This document shows positions 48,651-59,490 of a DNA stretch of 64,000 nt, one piece after another. The notes beneath the pieces were generated by a model that saw nothing but the letters and a program-made list of their open reading frames with translations, was not told the origin of the DNA and made no database searches. Origin of the DNA: Pomacea canaliculata (Eukaryota; Mollusca; Gastropoda; Architaenioglossa; Ampullariidae); contig NC_037601.1 of the NCBI RefSeq assembly GCF_003073045.1, forward strand, positions 12,139,807 to 12,203,806, given 5' to 3'. A program made the position numbers and the translations under genes. Position 1 is the first letter of the stretch, and each line of letters starts with the position of its first letter.

Positions 48651-48974
48651 TCAATAGTATTTGCCTCCATGACCACCACCCAATCCTCCAAAACCTCCTC
48701 CAAGACCTAGACCACCGCCTAGGAGGCCAATACCGCCGATGCCGCCGATGCCGCCGCCGATGCCGCCGCCGAAGCCGCCGCCAAAGCCTCCGATTCCTCC
48801 ATAACCACCGTAGCCTCCATAGCCTCCGTAGCCTCCATAGCCTCCATAGCCTCCATAGCTTCCATAGCCGTATTTAGGAATGACGAGGATCTTCGCGATC
48901 TTAGGTGGGTAGTAGAAGCTAGCGAGGCTGGTAGCCACCAAGCAGAACAGCACAATGACAGAGGAAACCTTCAT
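48651..48974 (-). CDS. GY9: secreted Gly/Tyr-rich structural protein, 107 aa
   Basis: The frame is open, from an ATG one base after CATTTCTGCTTCAG. The signal peptide is MKVSSVIVLFCLVATSLA. The box SFYYPPKIAKILVIPKY is followed by YGSYGG and six GGY units, GGI/GGF/GGG units, IGLLGGGLGLGGG and the tail GGLGGGHGGKYY. The coding exon spans 48612-48975 with donor CACACCAG/GTAAGC. It is the intact reference for GY7 and GY8 and nearly the same protein as GY6. Export is well supported; a structural role is inferred. Confidence 0.87.
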   Translation of the reverse strand: MKVSSVIVLFCLVATSLASFYYPPKIAKILVIPKYGYGSYGGYGGYGGYGGYGGYGGYGGIGGFGGGFGGGIGGGIGGIGGIGLLGGGLGLGGGFGGLGGGHGGKYY

Positions 48975-49224
48975 TCTGAAGCAGAAATGTCTAAAATTAT
49001 AAAAAGGTAAGTGTAGTTTATGTTAAGACAAATTAACTTTATTTTCAAACGTTACGCGTCACAAGCCTACTTCAATGAAGACAGAAACGATAGAAGTACA
49101 ATGCATTGTGAGGTAGGTCAAAGATACGAAAACAAAAGACGACTAAACAATTAAAGAGTACAACATCGAAGTATTTTGCAAGAATAACAGTAAAATATGA
49201 TAGAAGTACATATAGTTATCATAC

Positions 49225-49337
49225 CTTTCAGGTCGATTTTGTATGATGTTTTCCAACTGATTGGAGGTCAGGTAAAGGATTGTGTCTGCTCCTCTACTTA
49301 TATAGTTGTGTCGAGTAGCCCTAAGGGTTATCTCTAT
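49225..49337 (-). promoter_or_regulatory. GY9 core promoter and exon 1, class I
   Basis: TATATAAG lies at 49297-49304, preceded upstream by GATAACCCTTAGGGCTACTC. Exon 1 ends CGACCTGAAAG at 49225 before GTATGATAAC. Confidence 0.65.
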
Positions 49338-50502
49338 CAGATGTTGTGACTTTAATGGCGCGTGTTGAGAAACCAAGATTAGTAAACTGGTGACAGACCC
49401 ATTAATCAATATTTTAGTCTTACTGCTGAAAGGTGTCATGGTATGTAGATGCATAGAGAGAAAGAAGTGAATGACACGTTGGCAAATGTACGCTCACGGG
49501 ACAGGTAGGACCACGTGACATAAGCGCATGCGTCATTGGTTTTCTGTGGTCTTACCTCGCATATGATAATATTGCACGTTTGTCTCAAGTGCAGACGGAT
49601 GCTTCTGAAGTATATACTAAACAATAACATATTTTACCTAATTCAATCATTTAAGATGCCGATTTTCAATTCCAGTCCTAATGAGAGCAGAACAGTCGAA
49701 GAAATCAGTAATCAACAGGAATTTGAAAACTAACACTAACTAGTTACTTTCGATAAATGTGTAATTTTACTTTTTAAATAACCTGTTAGTCACAGATAAC
49801 ATAAAATTGTAAATTTACAAGTCTGTACTGACAAATGTAAAAGAAAAATCTCTAAGATTAGTATATGTTTTTTTCTATACCAATATAAAATGACGCTTTA
49901 TTTAAAATGAAGATAAATTTTGTAAATAGTTTCATGATAAGTCCTTTTAAAAGTCTTATTCTTTCATCTATTTTATAAAGAAATAATAGTGTTTATGAAT
50001 TTTCGAAACTGTTGTTGCTTAAAAGGTGTGAGTTTAATCCGTTTGGTGATGACATTAATTATAGTTAGTGGCACAGCCGATTGCACTTGTAGTTGTTAAT
50101 GGAGAAGTTAATTAGCAGTTTGAGGCTAGAAACCAAAAACCTCAACGAGGACATCTGTTATTTAAATATACCCCCACCTGAACATCCATTATAAAAACAT
50201 CAGTTTATCAAGATCCTTATGATTTTTTTTAAGAACTTCTTTTGAGACTAATATTTATAACTGTTTTTCCCCCTATTTCTTTGCGCGCGCGTTTGTGTGT
50301 AAGAGAGAGAGAGAGTGTGTACGTGTGCGTGTGTTTGTGCTCGTCTGCGTGAATTGGACAATACTCGTGAGGCTACTTTTCTTGCTATCAACGCCAAATG
50401 TGTTTGGTGGGTAGAAATAGACAAAAATACAATCTTTATTCTTATTGTCACGAGTTTTTCATTTCGATTTGTACCATAAAAATAAGTATATATATATACA
50501 CA

Positions 50503-50781
50503 CAGGGCCGTGCTTAGGGGCAGGCGGACGAGGCATCTGCCTAGGGCCCCGCGCTTCAAGGGGCCCCGCGCTTTTGATTGTAACCTATTGACGAACGTTA
50601 CAAATAAATTAATCGTAGGCTTATGTTGTAATGTGTATGCCGCGTGCTGTCAATGATAAAAGACGAGATATCCCTGAGGAAAAAAGTGACTTTAGATCCC
50701 AACTAAAACCGTGTGATCGTGGCGTGAGGGCCCCGCACATGCCCTTTGCCTCGGGCCCCGCGGGGGCTAAGAACGGGCCTG
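50503..50781. mobile_element. hAT-type MITE, 279 bp, with perfect 8-bp target duplication
   Basis: The ends are CAGGGCCGTGCTTAGGGGC and a right end whose complement is CAGGCCCGTTCTTAGCCCC. TATACACA flanks both sides (50495-50502 and 50782-50789). It is GC-rich with GGGCCCCGC repeats near both ends. Cassettes A and B have the empty site. Confidence 0.88.
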
Positions 50782-51659
50782 TATACACACAACAGTATTC
50801 TTCTCCACTCGAGATGCAGATATATTGATTACAGTTGAGCTAAGAGCTAGTCTGACTTCCAGAAATCACCAATTTACTGTATCAATTCCATCGACGAGAA
50901 CTTGTAATTTTTGGATTGTTTTAAAAGTCAAAAGGGGTCTCAAATTTCTGGTCTTCTCGAAAGAAAATACAATATAAGAAAACCATTTTCTTCAATAATA
51001 AAACGTACATAAGGATGCTTAACACGGGTTCTGCCCATGACAAAAAAACCAGGTTAATATATAGAGAGGTCCTGAATGCTATGTCAGGCCAGGATGAGAT
51101 ATAAGACTAAAATAAAAATTCAAATTAAAAATGTTGGATAACATCGACATTTTGTAAGATTTTTGTATCTTACCCTATTAGGAAAACAACAGCGACGAAA
51201 AAAAAGTGTTAATGCATGTAATGTACACAGGCAGAATAAATCTTTAAAATGTATCTTTCTCCTTTCTAAAGAAGAATTAAGATAGTTGTGCATCAACATG
51301 TTCTCTCTCTTCAGGCAGAACTTTAATAGGTGAACTTTAATGGTTGTCACTTTTATCCCCATCAACGAATTGCTCAGCGCTTTTTTTTATAATTTTCCTG
51401 ATAAAATTCAGCTTCTGATTTTATCATTGGATGGTTTTTTAATTCTATTAACTCAGTTTTGTATTATCCTGTAAGTTTAACAACCTCACCAAAAATCATT
51501 TTTCGAAAAAGCGTAAAAGGATATAAAGTTGACTCTGATCACCTAACTGTTAAATTATCTTTAAGCTCATAAATGCAGTTTTTTATTTAAATATCACAAC
51601 TCTTTTATTCTAGTGCAACACAGTTTCACAGACAAAAATGCCGTTAATAACAAAAACAG

Positions 51660-51754
51660 TTAAATTTATTTTTCAGCTTTTATTGATGTAATCAAAACTA
51701 CAGTTTTAAGTTTTGTCTGGAGTTGAAGTTTTTGTAATGACTGAGCTCCACGAT
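51660..51754 (-). pseudogene. Orphan GY exon 3 relic
   Basis: On the minus strand an acceptor-like CATGTTTCAG precedes ATCGTGGAGCTCAGTC, with AATAAA at 51679-51684, as in GY exon 3. No coding exon lies upstream of it in the expected 200-700 bases. Confidence 0.5.
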
Positions 51755-52084
51755 CTGAAACATGTGAGATGGGGTGTGGCTATAGTCTGAATAGTGAGTT
51801 AAATTAGCTTGCTTTAGCTCGCTGGTATAATAATAATGCTTGCTGGCGTCCCCTGTAGTATCATCGGTATACTTCCCCATCTGAATGGATCCGTGAGATA
51901 AGACAGTCGTTGATAAAAAGAAACAACCTTGTAATGCGCCTGTTCTGACACCAGAATGTTGGATAAGCAATTAAGGTCTTTACTACTTTTGGGTCGGTCA
52001 AAGAACAAAATAATGATCCTGAAACAGGCCTATTTGACCATAAAACTCGTTCATCCTACCATGAAAGGTGGAGGGGGGGGGGGA

Positions 52085-52268
52085 TTGGTGTTTTACGCCG
52101 TGTCAGCAACTAAGGCTATATTACGGCAAGCAGCCAGCCCTGTAAACAGATGCCACGTGCAGAAAAAGATCAGCGTGCCCGAGACGAGAAATGAACTCAG
52201 GGCAGCCAACCTTCACTGTATTGGTGACAGGCGCTAACAGCGCTAACCGTTGCGCCACCGGACTGCTC
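52085..52268 (-). mobile_element. tRNA-derived SINE, longest copy
   Basis: On the minus strand it runs from GGTGGCGCAACGGTTAGCGC (box A-like) through GAGTTCATTTCTCGTCTCGG (box B-like) into a unique tail with TCTGTTTACAGGGCTGGCTG. Copies are at 6965-7077 and 61695-61815. Confidence 0.65.
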
Positions 52269-53650
52269 ATGAAAGGTGGAATCCATATTAGTTAGCGGTA
52301 TTGTCTTCTTGTAATCGGTTTAGTTTTGCAGGTCGTGCCCCATAGCACGATGGCTGTTAATATCGTTCCAGTCATTACAGGCAAGAAAGCCTTGTAGGTC
52401 TTCTGTAGCTTACTGGTTCCAGCACTTGACGGCCCTCATCTGCAATTTAGTCGACTTGAGACGCGGGGGGTAGGAAAGCAGCAGACACACTATGGCAGGA
52501 TGAATGACTGCTTTAATCATGTCATTGCAAGTGCCATGTGTAGCTTCTCCACTGATCTTAGTGTCCACATGCTGTTGGTACCCTGAGGGCTCAGTAGACA
52601 GATTAGTGTGGTTTAAGTGCCCTGCTACCATTAGCAGCAGTAGCAGTGTATTAGCATGTGTTTAATGTTGCATAAAGTTGTGGACAGTGTCTTAACTGCT
52701 GTCGTCACATACGTTTTCCCTTGGATGTACGTGTACCAACTTTTACTACCTAAGCTCCCTTTACAAAGTCCACTTGTTTTGCAATGAAGAGTTATCGTTT
52801 TGGCGTCACTTGAGCAGTTCGTGGACAAACACTGCAGTTTGTGCGACATCTATTATTTATGAAGAGCCACACACCACCTCTGTCATTCTTTCCATAGAGT
52901 TTGCGAGAGGGATCAGAACAGAGCAGTTAAAAACCAGGATGTTGAAGAGCCGAATCGTATATGTCGGGACAAAGCCATGTTTCAATGAAGCTGAACACTG
53001 GGCAGTCTCTGAAGTCATTATGAGGTTTAGAAGCGGCTCATCTTTTCTTGTTTACTAGAAACTTAAGTTGAAGAAGAATAATGCAAGCAGTGGAGGTTGG
53101 CTACAGCGAAAGCGAATGAGCAAACATTTTGCTTTAAGAGTTGCCAAACCCAGCTTACAAAGAACTTTTTACAATGATACGCTGATTTTATTTTTCTTAT
53201 AATGTGAGATTACTAGAGCCATCATCATCGTAAAGCAAAGATTTCACACGCGTAAATATGTTAGAGAATCTTTATAATTGAGATGATTGTATTTAAAAAG
53301 GTTGGCTACAGTGAAAGCGAATGAGCAAACATTTTGCTTTAAGAGTTGCCAAACCCAGCTTACAGTGAACATTTTACAATGCTGCGCTGATTTTTTTTCT
53401 TGTTATGTGCCTTTACGTAGGAATTGAGGACAAAAGCTATTGAAATGCGAGAAGAAGAAAATAGCTCTTAGAGTAAAATTGTACTGATGCATGAAGCTGT
53501 TAAATACATTGTTAAAATTTAATTCAATTATTGCAATATCAAATTTTATCATCAACAGGTAAAGAATGGTAGCATCAAAATTACCACAAATAGGATATTA
53601 TCATACACAGCACTAATGAAGTTTCTTGCCACTGGCACCACATGTGCATG

Positions 53651-53953
53651 TTAACAAATGATCTTTTAACTGCAGTTTTACATACACTGCATAAAAGTAA
53701 AAATTACTGTTGGTCACTATGAGCTATACTAAATCACACAAACAACTAAAGCTTTCTTACATATGCCACATTAATCAATTTTCACATCACTGTGAGTCAA
53801 CATGTGCTTTTCTTTTAGATGATCTGATCTTTTAAGGGCAGCTTTACATACACTGAACTGGTGAGGTTTCCTATCCTTGTGAGTTAACATTTGTCCTTTT
53901 AGGCTACCTAATGTTTTAAAAGCTACATTGCATACACTGAACTGGTGAGGTCT
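53651..53953 (-). pseudogene. Decayed C2H2 fingers downstream of ZNFC
   Basis: Three worn modules continue after the ZNFC stop in shifting frames, matching the remnants behind the other ZNF genes. Confidence 0.55.
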
Positions 53954-55855
53954 CTAATCTCTGTGAGTCAACATGTGCCCACTTAGTATATCCCTTCTTT
54001 TAAAAGATGCATGACATACACTACACTTGTAAGGTTTCAAATCACTGTGAGTCACCATGTGCTTTTTTAGGTAATCTAATCTTTTGAAAGCCAAAGGACA
54101 TGCAGTACAAGAGTGATTTTTTACTTCACTGTGAGTCATCATGTGCTGTTTTAAATGACATGACAACTTAAATGAAGCTTTACACAAACTGCATTGGTAA
54201 GGTTTCTCATCACTGTGAGTCACCATGTGCTGTTTTAAATGCTTTGACAACTTAAATGAAGCTTTACACAAACTGCATTGGTAAGGTTTCTCATCACTGT
54301 GAGTCACCATGTGCTTTTTTAAACAAGTTGAGGCCTTAAATGAAGCTTTACACAAACTGCATTGGTAAGGTCTTACATCACTGTGAGTCACCATGTGCCG
54401 TTTTAAATGATTTGACAACTTAAATGAAGCTTTACACAAACTGCATTGGTAAGGTTTCTCATCACTGTGAGTCACCATGTGCTTTTTTAAACAAGTTGAG
54501 ACCTTAAATGAAGCTTTACACAAACTGCATCGGTAAGGTTTTACATCACTGTGAGTCACCATGTGCTTTTTTAAACAAGTTGAGACCTTAAATGAAGCTT
54601 TACACAAACTGCATTGGTAAGGTCTTACATCACTGTGAGTCACCATGTGCTTTTCTAGGACATATGATCTTTTGAAAGCTAAAGGACAAACAGAACACTG
54701 GTAAGGTTTCAAGTCACTGTGAATAACCAAATGCTGTTTAAGGTGTTCTAATCTTTTGAAAGCTAAAGGACATACAGTACAAGGGTGATTCTTTGCATCA
54801 TTGTGAGTCTCCATATGCCTTTTTAGATTTTCTGATCTTTTGAAAGCTACATGACATACATTACACTGGTGAGGTCTCTCATCATTGTGGTGAGATCTCT
54901 TATTACTGTTAGTTTCCTTGTGCTGTTTTAATGTATCTACTCTTTCTAACACAACACTACATGGAGTACAATTGTAAGCTTTAAAATTAGAGTGGATAAT
55001 CATGTGTTTCTTGAGTAGGGTTGAAAAACTGAAAGAACATAAACACACTTGGCACTGATAAGGTTTGGCATCACTTCTACTTCCTGATGCAGAATCAATG
55101 GTGACTTCAGTAACAGTTTTTTGTCTCTGATCTTGGTGATTTTCTTTTATAATATCTGTCACCTCAGGAATTACAAGCCTACCAGCATTCATTTCTTGAA
55201 AATTCTCATCATTGTCATGCTGCCACACTGCATGCTGACCAGGCCATCCTGTCTCAGTCTTCACTATGTGACTATGATCTTGTTCTTCTTTCTTAAATAC
55301 AACCTGCTCTTCTGTCTTTGCATATTGCACAGGATCCTGCTCAGTCTTAATTAAACAGGTTACATCTTGACAGAGGTACTCCACTTTCACAGCACTCTCA
55401 TGACTAGAATCTGACTGCTCAATGTGTGCAGCATACTCAGGTTTTATGCGATGAAGTTCTTCACCAGGAACTTGCTCAGTTTTAATACAATAAATAGTAT
55501 CTTGAGAGTTTAGCTCTAGTTTTACAGAATCCTCATGTTTCCAGTTTGATTGAGAAATATGCTTAGCAAGCTCAGGTTTTATGTAAGCTGGACCAGAAAT
55601 GCTTTTAACCTGTACACTGCTAATTTGTGAGAAATTTGTCATATTTGTATAAGAACATAATGTGCTTTCTGCCTCAAGCATTTCATTACCATTTAGCTCT
55701 TCTTGTAGATCAGCTACAGACCTTGGTTCAGTCTTTATGCTGTGTATACATGAGTTCTGGACTTGATTGGTTATGGCAGACATAGCTTCCTCTTCTAAGA
55801 TTACATTCAATTTTTCTTCTTTAATTGTTAAAGTGCTCTCTGACTGAAACTGCAC
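53954..55855 (-). CDS. ZNFC: intact C2H2 zinc-finger protein, 633 aa
   Basis: The open frame is unbroken. Residues 1-265 hold about ten psi-K-x-E motifs (IKEE, IKTE, IKPE, VKLE, IKTE, IKPE, VKVE, IKTE, FKKE, VKTE), mostly in acidic surroundings. Thirteen C2H2 modules follow: the first [10 protein letters not shown]..., a second with long His spacing (YNCTPCSV...), then fingers of 28-residue period, ending HMLTHRD. Linkers are SDxKPY rather than TGEKPY. The 55855 limit is a GTG, with no ATG until MSAITNQ, so an upstream exon probably supplies the start; an acceptor-like TTTCAG lies just inside. It is expected to be a nuclear DNA-binding regulator. Neither KRAB, SCAN nor ZAD is visible. Confidence 0.85.
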   Translation of the reverse strand: MQFQSESTLTIKEEKLNVILEEEAMSAITNQVQNSCIHSIKTEPRSVADLQEELNGNEMLEAESTLCSYTNMTNFSQISSVQVKSISGPAYIKPELAKHISQSNWKHEDSVKLELNSQDTIYCIKTEQVPGEELHRIKPEYAAHIEQSDSSHESAVKVEYLCQDVTCLIKTEQDPVQYAKTEEQVVFKKEEQDHSHIVKTETGWPGQHAVWQHDNDENFQEMNAGRLVIPEVTDIIKENHQDQRQKTVTEVTIDSASGSRSDAKPYQCQVCLCSFSFSTLLKKHMIIHSNFKAYNCTPCSVVLERVDTLKQHKETNSNKRSHHNDERPHQCNVCHVAFKRSENLKRHMETHNDAKNHPCTVCPLAFKRLEHLKQHLVIHSDLKPYQCSVCPLAFKRSYVLEKHMVTHSDVRPYQCSLCKASFKVSTCLKKHMVTHSDVKPYRCSLCKASFKVSTCLKKHMVTHSDEKPYQCSLCKASFKLSNHLKRHMVTHSDVRPYQCSLCKASFKASTCLKKHMVTHSDEKPYQCSLCKASFKLSKHLKQHMVTHSDEKPYQCSLCKASFKLSCHLKQHMMTHSEVKNHSCTACPLAFKRLDYLKKHMVTHSDLKPYKCSVCHASFKRRDILSGHMLTHRD

Positions 55856-56635
55856 ATGTCCTCAGATCCTTCATCTCCTGAGACTCAGTCCCTGGTGCTG
55901 TAACAAAAACCTGCACTATTACAATGTAACAATATATTAGTTACATCTTACATATTTTGCTTTCTGTTTTTTGTTTTGTTTTGTTGTTGTTTTTTTTTTA
56001 ATAAAGCTTCTTAAAAATACAGTTGCATATGTTAAAGTCAAGATACCACTGTCATTTTTTCAAAACCAGATGGATACTGAAAACCTAATTAATACTCCAT
56101 GATTACTTTTTAAACGAATCAACTGCGAGTTCATTAGACCAACAGAAAGGGGATTTTGTACTGTCAGTCTGTGAACAGACATGAACAATGTACCATCTGA
56201 AAATGGCATTTCTTCATTCACATTTCAATTAACAGTGCATACTGTATTGTAGTATTTAATTGTAAATGGCCCATGTAATTAATGTATATATCTGAAAACT
56301 TTCTGATAACATAGAAACTTTTTTAAATTTATATTTTTAACTGTATATATTGATAATAATTTAGTACATAACACAATGTTAGGTTGTAAAATTTAAAATA
56401 TTTTTTACTAATTACTGTTTTATGACAATACATTATTATTACATACTGCTACTGAAGTTTTGTTTTCAGTCTTAGTAAAGGGAGATCATTTTATGGTTAT
56501 CTGCAAGTTTTACTTTTTTTTTATTTTATTGCAGGCTGTGTGTGTGTTAATTTGTTACATTTAAGTTAGGCTTTGGATTTGTGTTTAGGTAGAATGAAAA
56601 CGCCTGGCCTAGACAAGGCCTAGGGTTAGAAAACA
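55856..56635. other. ZNFC 5' flank
   Basis: Common ZNF flank, AT-rich, without the LINE or MITE insertions found in the other units. No gene is supported. Confidence 0.4.
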
Positions 56636-56881
56636 TTGGAATGGTTATCTGACCTGATGATCGAGGCGGCTTCCGTTCAGGCGAAGGCGGTAATTTCACG
56701 ATTGACCACTTCTGCGAAGGCAGCACGTGCGCTATTGTCCAAGCTACACGGACAGTCCGCTGAAAGTTCGGAGGAGAGTTTCACAGCTGAGCCAGAAGTT
56801 GGTATACAGTCGTCCCTACGATACTGCGAAGCACTCTGGAAGGAACTGTTAGAAACCCTTTGCTTTCATGTCAGTCGTTGA
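56636..56881 (+). CDS. Unrecognised small open frame opposite ZNFC, 75-81 aa
   Basis: The frame opens at a TTG (56636), and the first ATG gives a start MIEAASVQAKAVISRLTTSA. It is Ala/Ser-rich at first, acidic in the middle (SAESSEESFTAEPEVG) and ends YCEALWKELLETLCFHVSR. It is GC-richer than its surroundings. Homologous DNA stands upstream of all four ZNF genes (about 30.0, 38.7, 46.95 and 56.65 kb), but only this copy is open; the others have a two-base loss after GCAGCACGT. It could be a first coding exon of a divergently transcribed gene or conserved promoter DNA of the ZNF genes. I do not recognise it. Confidence 0.3.
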   Translation: MEWLSDLMIEAASVQAKAVISRLTTSAKAARALLSKLHGQSAESSEESFTAEPEVGIQSSLRYCEALWKELLETLCFHVSR

Positions 56882-58490
56882 TCAGAACGTTCTTTTCAAA
56901 TAACGGTAGTACGTCATAGGTCGGTCGGGTGCATTGAACAGAAGGGAGAGAGGGTTGGGTAGGGTCCACTGTACACAGGGGTGTCGTTCATTTAGTGGTA
57001 GTGTCCAGTTGCTGTTGGTACCGTGAGGACTCAGTACATGTAGACAGATTAGTGTGGTTTAAGTTCCCTGTTACCAGTAGCAGCAGTAGTAGTGTATTAC
57101 ATGTGTTTAATGTTGCATAAAGTTGTGGACAGTGTCTTAATTGCTGTCGTCACTTAAGTTTTCCCTTACTAGCTAATCTCCCTTTACAAAGTTCATTTGT
57201 TCTGCAATGAAGAGTTATCGTTTTGTTGTCACTTGAGCAGTTCGTGGACAAACACTGCAGTTTGTGCGCCATCTGTTATTTAGGAAGAGCCACACACCAC
57301 CTCTGTCATTCTTTCCATAGAGTTTGCGAGTGATCAGAACCGTGCAGTTAAAAACCAGGATGTTGAAGAGCCGAGTCGGGTTATGTCGGGACAAAGCCAT
57401 GTTTCACTGACAGAACACTGGGCAGTCTCTGAAGTCATGATGAGGTTTAGAAGCAGCTTATCTTTTCTTGTTTACTAGAAACCGTGAGTTGAAGAAAAAT
57501 AATGCAGGCAGTGGAAGCTAGCTACAGTGAAAGCGAATGAGCAAACATTTTTCTTTAAGAGTTGCCAAACCCAGCTTACAGTGAACATTTTACAATGCTG
57601 CGCTGATTTTTTTTTTCTTGTAATTTGCCTTTATGTTAGGAATTGAGGACAAAAACTATTGAAATGTGAGAAGAAGAAAAATAGCTCTTAGAGTAAAATT
57701 GTAATGTATTGATGCATAAAGTTGTTAAATACATTGTTAAAGTTTAATTCAATTATTGTATGTAAATAACACCCACCACGTGAAATTACAATAACTATTT
57801 CTGCATACTCAGATAAATGCTGTAAACTGCAATAAAGACTAAGCGGTTGACCGAATTGTAAACAAACAGTTTAGTTGCTGTGGACAGGATCTGTTCTTAG
57901 GAATGTTTTAAACACATATAGAATGAGGCTGGCTACCTGTTTGATTGTTTATCGTAGTAGCGAAAGATGAAATCAAAGAAAATGTGGCTTAGGTTTAAAG
58001 GCATTCCCTTTTTGGTTGGTCAATCAATTACTTTTATTGATACCTTTTAAATGGGGTTTTACTTCGTTTTTACTATATATTAAAAATTCTAAAACCAACA
58101 CGCGTAAATGTAGTTAGAGAATCTCTAAAACGGAGATGATATGAGTTTGTTTGTATTAAAAAAAGATAGAGAACAGAATACGTTGAGTAAAGATTCTTGA
58201 ATAGTTATCGTCCTGACTGCTGTCTATCAAAACAATGACTAAATAAGTTTTAATCAGTGGAAACAAAATACATTTCAATTAAATTACATTATTTTTACAG
58301 CTTTTATTATAGCATTCTAGGTGATTAATGAAAAGAAGTAACTGCTTTTTAAATTTTTTTGATTATAAATTATGTAATTTTATTTCAACTCATTTATTAA
58401 AGTTCCTTTTCCATTTTAATATTACACCATTTTACTTTTATGTGACAGGCTCACAAACTACAAATACAGTCAATAACAAAAAAGCAAAGA
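56882..58490. other. GY10 3' flank block
   Basis: This is the common flank shared with 15480-17110, 30.2-31.4, 38.9-40.1 and 52.4-53.5 kb. No gene is supported. Confidence 0.45.
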
Positions 58491-58494
58491 AAAT

Positions 58495-58590
58495 AAGTTC
58501 AAGAAACTTTATTGATGTAGCCAAGAGTGCATTATAGTACGGTGACTATGAATGTTCGCTGTTGTCGACATCAACATTAAGCTCCACGAC
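58495..58590 (-). other. GY10 noncoding exon 3
   Basis: The acceptor GGTTTATTACAG precedes GTCGTGGAGCTTAATG, and AATAAA lies at 58508-58513. Confidence 0.65.
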
Positions 58591-58794
58591 CTGTAATAAA
58601 CCAATAAACTTTACATTAAAATAATTACATTAGCAACATTGTTCACGCTTAACCTAGGGGAGAAGAGGCTGATTGTCGTCTCAAGTCTGTAGTCTGAAAG
58701 TACTAAGTATGCACTCGGTCAAATAAAACTAACAGCAGACACGTAGTTTGCCTACCTTGTGTGTGAGACACGACTGTGTGATCCATCAGTAATA

Positions 58795-59124
58795 TCAATA
58801 GTATTTGCCTCCATGACCACCACCGAATCCTCCAAAGCCTCCGCCAAAACCTAGACCACCGCCTAGGAGGCCAACACCTCCGATTAGTCCACCGCCAAGA
58901 CCGTAACCTCCGTAACCACCAAAGCCGCCGCCGAAGCCGCCGATTCCTCCGTAACCACCGTAGCCTCCATAGCCTCCATATCCTCCATAGCCACCATAGC
59001 CTCCATAGCCTCCATAGCTGTATTTAGGAATGACGAGGACTTTCGCGATCTTAGGTGGGTAGTAGAAGCTAGCGAGGCTGGTAGCCACCAAGCAGAACAG
59101 AAGCAAGACAGCGGAAACCTTCAT
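58795..59124 (-). CDS. GY10: secreted Gly/Tyr-rich structural protein, 109 aa
   Basis: The frame is open, from an ATG one base after CATTCCTGCTTCAG. The signal peptide is MKVSAVLLLFCLVATSLA. The box SFYYPPKIAKVLVIPKY is followed by YSYGGYGG and GGY units, GGIGGFGGGFGGYGGYG, LGGGLIGGVGLLGGGLGFGG and the tail GGFGGGHGGKYY. It combines features of both body types: YGLGGG as in GY1/GY2 and LLGGGLG as in GY6. There are no acidic residues. The coding exon starts (3' side) at 58756 with donor CACACAAG/GTAGGC. Confidence 0.87.
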   Translation of the reverse strand: MKVSAVLLLFCLVATSLASFYYPPKIAKVLVIPKYSYGGYGGYGGYGGYGGYGGYGGYGGIGGFGGGFGGYGGYGLGGGLIGGVGLLGGGLGFGGGFGGFGGGHGGKYY

Positions 59125-59376
59125 TCTGAAGCAGGAATGTGTTAAATTATTAATAGTTAATTTTGGCTTATATTAGGACAAATTAACTTTGTTTTCAAGC
59201 GTTAAACGTCAAGAGCCTACTTCAGTGAAGACAGAAACGATAGAAGTACAATGCATTATAAAATAGGTAAAAGGGAAGAAAGCATGACATGACTAAAATA
59301 AATTAAAGAGTACTACATCGATATATCTTGCAAGAATAATAGTAAAATATGATAGAAGTACATATAGTTATCATAC

Positions 59377-59490
59377 CTTTCAGGTCGGTCTTGTATGATG
59401 TTTTCCAAATGCTTGGAGGTCAGGTAAAGGATTGTGTCTGGTCCTCTACTTATATAGTTGTGTTGAGTAGCCCTAGGGGTTATCTCTATC
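59377..59490 (-). promoter_or_regulatory. GY10 core promoter and exon 1, class I
   Basis: TATATAAG lies at 59449-59456, with GATAACCCCTAGGGCTACTC upstream. Exon 1 ends CGACCTGAAAG at 59377 before GTATGATAAC. Homology to the other class I loci stops near 59590, so the distal CACGTG block is missing. Confidence 0.65.

Larger units (their letters stand above)
49338..53650. other. Spacer between GY9 and ZNFC
   Basis: It holds the distal promoter block (49471-49534), a MITE, a GY exon 3 relic, a SINE and a copy of the GY flank block (52390-53500). Short open frames have no support. A G-run lies near 52073-52083. Confidence 0.4.
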
